Origin: Betaproteobacteria bacterium
Lineage (GTDB): Bacteria; Acidobacteriota; Terriglobia; Acidiferrales; UBA7541
Assembly: GCA_903970165.1 (NCBI GenBank)
Contig: CAJCHZ010000030.1
Coordinates: forward strand, 1-58,278
Direction: 5' to 3'
Length of the DNA: 58,278 nt
How positions within the stretch are numbered: position 1 is the first letter of the stretch; every line of letters begins with the position of its first letter. The notes beneath the pieces are model-generated. The model was not told the DNA's origin. It searched no databases and saw only the letters and a program-made list of their open reading frames with translations. Made by a program: the position numbers and the translations under genes. Below are positions 1 to 7,447 of the stretch, one piece after another.

Positions 1-1373
1 CCATCGAGCTTGGCAACGTAACGTTTTCTGGCAACATCCGCGAGCGCTACGAAGCCTGGGATTGGTTTACGCCCGCCGCTGGGCAAAATCTCTACGGTTT
101 TTCCGGCACGCAAATCCAGTTTGGATTTTCCCAGACGCGCACGAGCTTCGATTGGAACATTGAGTTTGAGGTTCCGATCTTGCTGGGTCTACCGGACGGA
201 GCGGTAAAGGCGGCTCCGCAGGGGCAGTTGGGCCTGGGGGCTTCCTACTATGCCGCGAACGACAAGCAGCAGAACACAGCGTTCATTTTTCCGAAGCAAG
301 TTTTTATTCGGCCCAAATGGGGCCACAACAGCCTGCAGATGGGGCGGTTTGAATTTACCGACGGCAGTGAAGTTAAGCCCAAGGACGCAACGCTCGCGTC
401 CCTAAAGGCGGACCGCGTCGGCCAGCGGTTGATTGGCAACTTCGGATATTCCGACGTGATGCGCAGCCTCGACGGATTGCACTATGCCTACTCGAACGGA
501 CCGTGGAATTTCACGGCCGTCAGCGCGATCCCCGACCGCGGCGTATTCCAGGTGGACGGCTGGGGGTGGGTGAAAACTCCGGTCAGTTACGTGGCCGTGA
601 CCCGCGAGGGCGATTACGGCAACACGCAACTGGAATGGCGCGTCTTTGGAATTTTCTATAACGATGACCGAGGGGTGGTGAAGGTGGATAACCGGTCCGC
701 TGCCGCCAAGGCCGCGGATTTGGGCTCCATCGATATTGGGACGTACGGTGGCCATTTCATCATGGCTTCGGCGACCAGCGTCGGAACCTTCGATCTTTTG
801 GGTTGGGGCGCGTTGCAGAGCGGAAAGTGGGGCGTGCTGACGCAACGCTCGGGCGCTGGCGCGATTGAAGGCGGCTACCAGCCGCATTTTGCGAAGCCTG
901 TCCGTCCGTGGTTGCGCGCGGGCTACTACTATTCGAGCGGCGACGGAAATCCCAACGACGGCACACATGGAACATTTTTCGCCGTCCTGCCGACGCCGCG
1001 CGTTTATGCCCGTTTCCCTTTCTTCAATTCCATGAACAACACCGATGTATTTGGCGAGGTGGTGTTGCGCCCGGCGAAAAGCCTGACGATCCGCAGCGAT
1101 GTTCACGGACTGTGGTTGTCCAGCAGTAAGGACCTGTGGTATTCCGGCGGCGGCGCTTTTCAGCCCTGGACGTTTGGCTTTCAGGGACGTCCGTCCGGCG
1201 GCGACACTAAACTCGCCAATCTCTACGACATCAGCGGCGATTGCAAGTTCAGTCACGGACTTTCTCTCACGCTGTACTTCGGTTGGGCGCAGGGCGGACA
1301 GGTGATCAAGAATATTTATCCCACCGATAGCAACGGAGCGCTGGGGTATACGGAATTGAACTATCGGTTCTAA
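1..1373 (+). CDS. Outer-membrane porin, alginate-export-like, 5' truncated by window
   Basis: The reading frame is open from the first bases of the window to TAA at 1371-1373, so the true start lies upstream; the TTG at 180 is only an internal codon. The visible product (about 456 residues) alternates aromatic and polar residues as in a beta-barrel and ends in ELNYRF, with the C-terminal Phe typical of Omp85-assembled barrels. The run of aromatic strands and the closing GALGYTELNYRF resemble the alginate-export family of outer-membrane channels. Its substrate cannot be read from sequence. A degraded copy of the same 3' end lies at 3594-3677 on the other strand, so at least two family members once stood here. 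Family placement is by eye and moderately sure; barrel assignment is firmer. Confidence 0.75.
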   Translation, partial: IELGNVTFSGNIRERYEAWDWFTPAAGQNLYGFSGTQIQFGFSQTRTSFDWNIEFEVPILLGLPDGAVKAAPQGQLGLGASYYAANDKQQNTAFIFPKQVFIRPKWGHNSLQMGRFEFTDGSEVKPKDATLASLKADRVGQRLIGNFGYSDVMRSLDGLHYAYSNGPWNFTAVSAIPDRGVFQVDGWGWVKTPVSYVAVTREGDYGNTQLEWRVFGIFYNDDRGVVKVDNRSAAAKAADLGSIDIGTYGGHFIMASATSVGTFDLLGWGALQSGKWGVLTQRSGAGAIEGGYQPHFAKPVRPWLRAGYYYSSGDGNPNDGTHGTFFAVLPTPRVYARFPFFNSMNNTDVFGEVVLRPAKSLTIRSDVHGLWLSSSKDLWYSGGGAFQPWTFGFQGRPSGGDTKLANLYDISGDCKFSHGLSLTLYFGWAQGGQVIKNIYPTDSNGALGYTELNYRF

Positions 1374-1545
1374 AAAGCTCTGCGTTATCGCGGATTGTGA
1401 CCATCGCTCTAATTTCACTCTACGAAACTGAGATCAGCGATTAAACGAGATCGTTAAGCGTGCGCTCCCGGCGTACCGGGCATGCACAGGCTGAAGCGGC
1501 CGCAGTGTACCTTCCTAAAATCATATAAAAACGCATTGCTTTAAT

Positions 1546-1555
1546 GTATCGATAC
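1546..1555. promoter_or_regulatory. Palindromic candidate operator GTATCGATAC
   Basis: A perfect 10-bp palindrome, with looser symmetry outside it (TTTA upstream, TAAA downstream), lies about 100 bp before the porin fusion gene and just after an A/T-rich ATATAAAA stretch. LacI-family operators often have this look. No cognate regulator is adjacent, so the assignment is tentative. Confidence 0.3.
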
Positions 1556-1654
1556 GAGCTAAAGTGTCGCCCGACGTTAGCTTCCATTCCGAGTTGATCC
1601 GGGCGCGAATACTTTGGGATTTTCTCGCTCACTTTTTTAGAAAGGCGATCCATC

Positions 1655-3523
1655 GTGAACTGCTGCTCTGACCCTTCGCAGATCCTCTCCCGGTATGGGA
1701 GGCGATGGAAGAGTTCGACTCGCGCCAGTTACGTTCCAACCGCTGCCTCAGTGCCGTTAGTTCAATCCTCACTGCTGCTTTTGTGGCTTGTAATGGGCGT
1801 GTTCCCGGTGTGGGCCCAAACGGGAGCGAGCGTTTCCGGGACGGTGACGGATCATAAAGGCGCGACCCTTCCGGATGTCGCGATGACCATCAGGAACGTC
1901 GACACAGGTGCGACGCGCACGGTCACAACCGACAGCAACGGGCACTTTCACGAGTCTGGGTTGGCTCCCGGGCGCTTCGCGATTCGAGCGGCAAAACAAG
2001 GGTTCGCCGATGAAACCCGCAGGGGCATCAGCTTGGCGGATGGCCAGGACACGACCGTCGACATTAGGATGCAGCAGAGCACTCCCGACGCCTGCACGAG
2101 CGGCCACGAGTTCGCGACCACCGATTGCGCCCTGAGCTGGCACGGAGTCACGCTGTACGGTGCGTATGACGTCGGCGTCGGCTGGGTCAGCCACGGCTTA
2201 CCTGAAAACGGCTATAACTACGAAGGCGAATCCCTGGTGAACCGAAACGGCAATTCATCTCGATTCATCATCGCTCCGAACAACCTGCAGCAAACGGGTT
2301 TGGGCGTCAGGGGCAAGGAAGAGTTTCTGCCCGGCTGGTCCGTTGTGTTCAACGCTTCGACGGGCATCAATCCGCAGTCCGGCCTGCTCGCCAATGCTTC
2401 ACTCACCGACATCAACAACAACGGGCTGCCCAGGGCCAGCTACTCGGAGGCCATCGATGGTGCCCGCGCGGGCCAGCCCTTCAATGACGAATACTATGGC
2501 GGCGTATCGTCGAAGGTTTTCGGCACGCTAACCTTCGGCCGCCAGCGCTCTCTCGGCACCGATACCATGCTCCAATACGATCCGGCCGGCGGCGCCTATG
2601 CGTTTTCTTACATCGGATATAACGGCACGATGGCCGGCGGGGGCGACACCGAGGACTCCCGTTGGGACGACGCCCTGAAGTATCGCCTCGCCTATGGCCC
2701 GGTTCATTTCGGTGCGATGTATAAATTCGCCAACGGCTCTGGCGGTTGCTACTCGGCTGCAGCAGGCTGGACTGCCACCTCCTGTACGCCAGTAGCGCCG
2801 CACAACGACGCCTTTGGATTCGACCTTGGCGGAACCGTCAGCAAGTTCTCCGCTGACATCGTCTACCAACATTACAATCAGGCCATCAGCGTATTGAACC
2901 CCTTGCTGGGTCCTCAAAGTCTGTCGGCGCCCTATCAGTCCACCACGAACAGCATCAATACAGTCCAAATCACGGGGGTCAATCTGATCGATCCCGCGAA
3001 CACCCTATATGGCATCGTGACAGACAACAACGCTGTTATGGTCGCTGCTAAGTATGTGCGGGATCCTTTCAAGTTTTTTGCCGGCTACGAATACATCTGG
3101 CAGAACAACCCGAAGAACCCCTTGGGCGTAGGCGCCTCGGACCAGGGCGGTTATATCCTGAGCGGCGTCGAAGACAACAATCTTGATGAGGAAAAGTTGG
3201 TGCAGATCTGGTGGACGGGCGCGAAGTACACCTACCGCAGCAAAACCGACTTCACGTTCGCTTGGTATCAACAGCGCCAGGACGACTTCCGGAGTCCGCC
3301 GACCTGCACGCCCACAAGCTTCCGCGCTTCCTGCGCGGGTACCCTTAACGAGACGTCGTTCTATGTGGACCAGCACTTCACGAAGCGTTTCGACGGTTTT
3401 GCCGGAATTGCGTATTCCTTCGTGAGCGGCGGTCTAGCCATCGCCATTCCGCATGGCCCCGGCGTCCCCTATATCCACAAGAGCAATTTTGCTCCGGTCG
3501 TCGGCGGCCGTTTTACCTTCTGA
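1655..3523 (+). CDS. Carboxypeptidase-regulatory-like domain fused to a porin barrel
   Basis: The 622-residue product has a hydrophobic export segment around residues 40-55 (LLLLWLVMGVFPVWAQ). A carboxypeptidase-regulatory-like (CarboxypepD_reg) domain follows at about 58-142, with SGTVTDHKGATLPDV, TDSNGHFHESGLAPG and a closing VDIRMQQ strand. From about 155 it is a general-porin-like barrel, with LSWHGVTLYGAYDVGVGW as first strand, FGTLTFGRQRSL, and C-terminal GGRFTF. The regulatory-like domain normally heads TonB receptors in this phylum, so its union with a diffusion porin is unusual. The GTG start at 1655 follows a GAAAGG motif, but it leaves about 35 residues ahead of the signal peptide, so the start is uncertain. 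The gene probably lets small hydrophilic solutes cross the outer membrane; the substrate is unknown. Confidence 0.8.
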   Translation: MNCCSDPSQILSRYGRRWKSSTRASYVPTAASVPLVQSSLLLLWLVMGVFPVWAQTGASVSGTVTDHKGATLPDVAMTIRNVDTGATRTVTTDSNGHFHESGLAPGRFAIRAAKQGFADETRRGISLADGQDTTVDIRMQQSTPDACTSGHEFATTDCALSWHGVTLYGAYDVGVGWVSHGLPENGYNYEGESLVNRNGNSSRFIIAPNNLQQTGLGVRGKEEFLPGWSVVFNASTGINPQSGLLANASLTDINNNGLPRASYSEAIDGARAGQPFNDEYYGGVSSKVFGTLTFGRQRSLGTDTMLQYDPAGGAYAFSYIGYNGTMAGGGDTEDSRWDDALKYRLAYGPVHFGAMYKFANGSGGCYSAAAGWTATSCTPVAPHNDAFGFDLGGTVSKFSADIVYQHYNQAISVLNPLLGPQSLSAPYQSTTNSINTVQITGVNLIDPANTLYGIVTDNNAVMVAAKYVRDPFKFFAGYEYIWQNNPKNPLGVGASDQGGYILSGVEDNNLDEEKLVQIWWTGAKYTYRSKTDFTFAWYQQRQDDFRSPPTCTPTSFRASCAGTLNETSFYVDQHFTKRFDGFAGIAYSFVSGGLAIAIPHGPGVPYIHKSNFAPVVGGRFTF

Positions 3524-3593
3524 TCGTTTGCCCGGTGGGCTCAGCCATGTGCTCGGTGCGTTTACATTGGGCGGAGCCGGTTGAAACTCGCCG

Positions 3594-3677
3594 CTAGAAA
3601 CGATGGTTCAACTCGGTATACCCCAGCGCGCCGTTGGAATTGGCCGCGTAAATTTTTTTGATTACTTCGCGCACGCG
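3594..3677 (-). pseudogene. 3' remnant of an alginate-export-like porin
   Basis: Read leftward, this stretch encodes VIKKIYAANSNGALGYTELN followed by HRF and TAG (complement of 3594-3596). The gene at the window's left edge ends VIKNIYPTDSNGALGYTELN followed by YRF. An in-frame stop (complement of 3678-3680) and no matching sequence upstream show that only the last 26 or so codons survive. It is the scar of a deleted or replaced paralogue. It lies in the 311-bp gap between two porin genes, which otherwise holds only the terminator at 3764-3796. Confidence 0.8.
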
Positions 3678-3763
3678 CTAGCCCGCTGCCTCAATCTTGT
3701 TAATCCCTGTTATAGCCACTTGTGAGAATTGGATATCTGTTTTGCGGCGCGGTGCGCACAACG

Positions 3764-3796
3764 AAAAGGGCAGCCCTGAGATGGGCTGCCCTTTTT
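3764..3796 (-). terminator. Bidirectional rho-independent terminator
   Basis: AAAAGGGCAGCCC and GGGCTGCCCTTTTT pair in a long G/C-rich stem around a 6-nt loop, with A and T runs on the two sides, so it can work in both directions. It lies about 40 bp beyond the stop of the leftward porin gene and is its likely terminator. Confidence 0.85.
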
Positions 3797-3834
3797 CCGT
3801 CCCCAGAGGCGAACGGTGCGCTATGAATCCCGAT

Positions 3835-5766
3835 CTAGGGGATGTAATAGCGGAAAGAGGTGAGGACCATGTTCTCGACAGCCTTGGGACGCTGGCTGAC
3901 GCCGATGAGGCCCGTCGTTGCGCTAGCGTCGTCACCAGACCAGCCGAGTTTCGTGATGTAAGAGTACTGAATGCCCCAACGCAGGCGGCCCTTGTTGCCC
4001 GAGTAGATGTTGTGCCAGAAGCCGAGGGTTCCCTCGACAATGGTGTGAACGTCGCCAGTGCAAGTGCCAGCGCTGGCCGGAGCGGTCGGGCTGGAGTTCG
4101 TGGCGGTGGAAGACGGAAAGCCTTCGGTGGTGCAACCCGAGTCGTTGAACAAGGGAGAACCGTATCCAACGCCGACCGGGAAACCGTCCGCGTTGATGTA
4201 GGTGAAGTTTGTGCGCGCGGCATATTCACCGCCGTAGTAGGCATAGAGGTCAAACTTCGGACTGGGGTGAATTTCGAGCTGGCCGAGCCAAGCTGCGCTG
4301 CGGATAGGAGCGAGTGTACCGTCAGGACGAGCAGTTACGTCCGACAGCTGGGCTGAGCTGTAACGGCCAATGCCGTCGCCGCCCTGGAAGTGAAGCACGA
4401 CGTCGGCCTTCTTTTCCACGACAGGCAGCCGCGCGGTCGCGCCGAAACCTCCGCCAACCCTACCGTTGTTGTACGCGCCAGCCACGGAAGTGCCGCTGCC
4501 GTTGCAGGTAGCCGGCAGGTCGGCCACAATCACGGGAACCGCGCCGCAAGGATAGACGCGGTCACGGAATGGGCTGACGATACCAACGACTTCGAAGTGG
4601 CCCCAGCCAGGATCAACCGCGGCCTTTACGAGGAAGTCGGGGGACTTGTTGGCTGTGTAGCCGGTGGTGTCAATAAAGTTGGTGAGGCCGCCACCCGCGC
4701 CAGGAGTGTTGAAGAAGAAGTTAAGGCCGGTACCGTGGGCCGTGTAGGTGGTTTGCGGTCCTTCGAGTGCGGCGGCCACGGTGAATTTACCATCGGCGAA
4801 ACCCTTGGTGATGCGGAGCGAATCAGCCCGCTGCCAAGCCCAGCCGACGACGTACTGTGGGTCGATCATCATCGGAAAGGCTTCCTGGCGGTTCTCAATG
4901 CCCTTCTTGCTTTCGGTCACGAGACTCCACATTTGGCCGCCGGTGAATGCGAAACCGTTGTCAAAAGCGACGCGTCCCCAGAACTGGCGGTAGCGGAGAA
5001 CGTAGCTGTTGCTCTGGCGATTGTTGGAAGTAACGCCGGTGCCGAGGAAGTCGGCCTCGACGTAGCCATTTACTTTGGCCCCGCCGATATGCGTCTCCAT
5101 CAGCAAGCTGAGGCGGCTCTGGCGGGCGCTGAAAACGTTTTCGGTGACTTGGCTAAGCGCGTTGTTGGGATAAGGAATGCCAGAGAACTGAGTATTGATG
5201 TCATCGCCGGTGGCGTGGGTTCTGAAAGCCGTTGCGGCTTCGACGAAACCTCCGGGCGTGATGGTGATGCCCTTGTAACTAAGCGAGGCGGGGCCATCCT
5301 CGTTGGGAGGGTTCGCCTTGGCAGCAGTGGTCGCCGCGGCCTCGGTTGCCACGGTGGTCTTGAGGGCCTCGTTGCTGGCTTTTAGATCCGCCACCGTGCT
5401 GTTGAGCGTGGCTTCGTTGCTCTTCACTTCGGCGGTGGTGTTCGCCGCTTCAGAGGCTTTGGTGGCGGCTTCCGCAGCGCGCGCATTGGCTGCAGCGGCT
5501 GCGTCGCGAGCTTCGTCAATCTGACGATCGCGCTTGGCGAGTTCTTCCTTCAACAAAGTGAGTTGTTCTTGTTGAGCCTGGAGAGCCTGACGGAGTTCCT
5601 CGAGCTCGGCAGCGATTGCCGCGTCCGACTTATCCGCTTTCTTGGCCGCCTTGGGCTTCGCCGGCGCAGGCTTGGCTGGCTGAGCGTCGGCGTCCTTCGG
5701 TGTATCCGCGAGTGCCGTTCCAACAGTCAGAAACAGCGATAGTGCGAGTGCTGCGATTTTTTTCAT
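3835..5766 (-). CDS. Outer-membrane porin with N-terminal coiled coil (DcaP-like)
   Basis: The 643-residue product begins with a signal peptide (MKKIAALALSLFLTVGTALA). A Lys/Ala/Pro-rich spacer follows, then an alanine-rich coiled coil at about 50-150 (LEELRQALQAQQEQLTLLKE). The rest is a barrel from about 160 (SYKGITITPGGFVEAATAFR) to the end (TSFRYYIP). Coiled coil plus barrel is the layout of DcaP-type trimeric porins. The ATG at 5766 was chosen over an upstream TTG at 5787 because AGAGAGG precedes it and it starts the signal peptide directly. Pho-box-like repeats lie about 80-120 bp upstream and phoB is in the window. A role in phosphate or phospho-ester uptake under phosphate limitation is therefore plausible but inferred. 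Confidence 0.8.
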   Translation of the reverse strand: MKKIAALALSLFLTVGTALADTPKDADAQPAKPAPAKPKAAKKADKSDAAIAAELEELRQALQAQQEQLTLLKEELAKRDRQIDEARDAAAAANARAAEAATKASEAANTTAEVKSNEATLNSTVADLKASNEALKTTVATEAAATTAAKANPPNEDGPASLSYKGITITPGGFVEAATAFRTHATGDDINTQFSGIPYPNNALSQVTENVFSARQSRLSLLMETHIGGAKVNGYVEADFLGTGVTSNNRQSNSYVLRYRQFWGRVAFDNGFAFTGGQMWSLVTESKKGIENRQEAFPMMIDPQYVVGWAWQRADSLRITKGFADGKFTVAAALEGPQTTYTAHGTGLNFFFNTPGAGGGLTNFIDTTGYTANKSPDFLVKAAVDPGWGHFEVVGIVSPFRDRVYPCGAVPVIVADLPATCNGSGTSVAGAYNNGRVGGGFGATARLPVVEKKADVVLHFQGGDGIGRYSSAQLSDVTARPDGTLAPIRSAAWLGQLEIHPSPKFDLYAYYGGEYAARTNFTYINADGFPVGVGYGSPLFNDSGCTTEGFPSSTATNSSPTAPASAGTCTGDVHTIVEGTLGFWHNIYSGNKGRLRWGIQYSYITKLGWSGDDASATTGLIGVSQRPKAVENMVLTSFRYYIP

Positions 5767-5843
5767 TGCCTCTCTCTTTTTGAGCAAAATTCGACCGCTT
5801 ACCGATGAGGAAAGGTACCACCCCGCGAGAAAAGGTAAAGGCC

Positions 5844-5887
5844 GCGTGTAACAGTTACGTCAACTGAATATGAATATCCTGTAACAA
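5844..5887 (-). promoter_or_regulatory. Pho-box-like array of four 11-bp repeats
   Basis: On the minus strand four successive 11-bp units carry GTTACA, TTCATA, TTGACG and GTTACA at the same register. Known PhoB/PhoP boxes are 6-7-bp half sites repeated every 11 bp, so spacing and sequence both fit. The array lies upstream of the leftward porin and points toward it. A similar array precedes phoB at 16053-16096. The rest of the 319-bp gap (to 6085) shows nothing further. Confidence 0.5.
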
Positions 5888-6085
5888 TCCGGGAACGACA
5901 GACGTAAACCGTTAAAAAATAAAAGGTTAGAGAAGAGACGGTAGGTCAGCAAACACAGAAATTTAGGGAATTCTGCCGAACAAGGCGGCCTTCGGCGAGA
6001 CTCCGTTCATATTTCCGTGAATTGAAAACCTGACTCATTCCCACCTTCGAACACGGCCTTCCGCCCTCGACGCGAGGAAGGTAAC

Positions 6086-7447
6086 CTACTTCGGCGCGGC
6101 CATACTAAAGGCGAGGACGATTTGCGTCAAGCGATATTGGTATTTGGCGTCGGTGTCGGCGATGTCCGCTTCGGTTTTTTGAAGTTCGGCTTGGGTGAAC
6201 TCGACGATGGAACCGAGCCCCAGATTGTAACGAGCCTGAGCAAGATTGAGGGCCAGGGTGGCCTGTTCGAGAAGCTGCTGGGTTACGGTAAGGCGCTCAT
6301 AGGCCTGATTGGAATTCTGCCAGGCGATGCGGACATCGCGGGCGATATAGTTGCGAGTGTCGAGCAATTGCTGGCGATTAACTTCTGTTTGCAGATCTGC
6401 AGTCCTGCCGCGCGCGTTATAGAGAAAACCGTTGAAGACAGGAATGTTGACGTTCACGCCGACGGCGCCATACCAGCTGGGGATATGATTATCGCGAACG
6501 GGCGCCTGCCCGACCACGCCGAGAGCTTCGACGGTTGGGCGCCAGAGGTCATGCTCGGCGCTACTAAACTTTTCCGCGGACTCTACTTCCAATTGGAGCG
6601 CTTTGATTTCGGGGCGCTGTTGCAGGGCTTCTTGAATGAGGGGGCTAACGTCGGGGGCGGGTGCGGCGATGGGATTTGTTTCCTCGACGAGCTGAAAATT
6701 TTGCTCGTCGGGAAACCCGAGAATGGCGGAGAGGGAGGCGAGAGAGGCTTGGTAGTGGTTGCGAGCTTCGAGCAAAAGAAGCTGGGCACGCGCCAACTCA
6801 ACTTTGGAGAAACTAAGATCGATGTCGGACTTGAGCTTCGCATCGGTCAAGGCCTGAATCTTCTCAGCAAAAGTCTGCCGGGCGCGAACTGTAGATTCGG
6901 CAACGTGAACGAGGGCCTTCGTCTCGAGAGAGTTGTAAAAGGCCTGGTCCACCACAAGAAGAATATCGGCACGCGTGGCGGCGGCATTTTGATCTTCCGC
7001 TTTGGCGCCGAATTCGGAACTGGAGAGCAGATTGGCGGTGCGCCCGAAATCGGTAACGAGTTGCGATACGCTCGCGCCCCCAGCGGCTCGCGGATAGACG
7101 CTGGAGTTTGTAAGGTAGCCCGCGGCAATGCGGCTTCCCGGATTGGAGGCCACGCCCGTCAGGCTGAGATTTGCGGCAGGCAGCAAGGCGGAACGCACTT
7201 CGCGGACGTACTGTTGAGCGACCAGCGCGCGCAGCTTGCCGAGGGTAATTTGCGGGTTGTTTTTGATGGCCATGGCTTCGGCTTGGGCGAGTGTCAACGA
7301 CGTGCCAACCTGCGGTGACGTACCCGTACTTTGCGCGGGCGAGTCAGCGGCGGGAGCTGGCGGCGCCTGGGCCAAAGCCTTCTGCGGTGTCCCAACAAGA
7401 AAGAAGGAAGCAGCTGCAAGAAGTAGCGATGTGATGCGCGCCCTCAC
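6086..7447 (-). CDS. TolC-family outer-membrane efflux protein
   Basis: This is the outer-membrane duct of a tripartite RND pump. The 453-residue product starts with a signal peptide (MRARITSLLLAAASFFLVG, cleaved after KALA) and has the two repeated helical-hairpin units of the TolC/OEP family, with typical ends such as LAQARYNLGLGSIVEFTQAE. The GTG start at 7447 overlaps the stop of the upstream permease gene as GTGA and is preceded by GGAGGTG, a strong site, so the two are translationally coupled. Extending further upstream would only run into the permease gene. It is the last gene of an adaptor-permease-duct operon (11843 to 6086). Confidence 0.9.
   Translation of the reverse strand: MRARITSLLLAAASFFLVGTPQKALAQAPPAPAADSPAQSTGTSPQVGTSLTLAQAEAMAIKNNPQITLGKLRALVAQQYVREVRSALLPAANLSLTGVASNPGSRIAAGYLTNSSVYPRAAGGASVSQLVTDFGRTANLLSSSEFGAKAEDQNAAATRADILLVVDQAFYNSLETKALVHVAESTVRARQTFAEKIQALTDAKLKSDIDLSFSKVELARAQLLLLEARNHYQASLASLSAILGFPDEQNFQLVEETNPIAAPAPDVSPLIQEALQQRPEIKALQLEVESAEKFSSAEHDLWRPTVEALGVVGQAPVRDNHIPSWYGAVGVNVNIPVFNGFLYNARGRTADLQTEVNRQQLLDTRNYIARDVRIAWQNSNQAYERLTVTQQLLEQATLALNLAQARYNLGLGSIVEFTQAELQKTEADIADTDAKYQYRLTQIVLAFSMAAPK

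Noticed and set aside
402..1418. Long leftward frame opposite the first porin gene
   Set aside because: It is the antisense shadow of a clear barrel gene, Arg/Ala/His-rich, with no signal or domain.
4390..5385. Rightward 331-codon frame opposite the coiled-coil porin
   Set aside because: Antisense shadow caused by high GC; no domain or ribosome site.
5303..5524. Alanine/valine-rich rightward frame resembling a membrane protein
   Set aside because: It is the complement of the alanine-rich coiled coil of the leftward porin.
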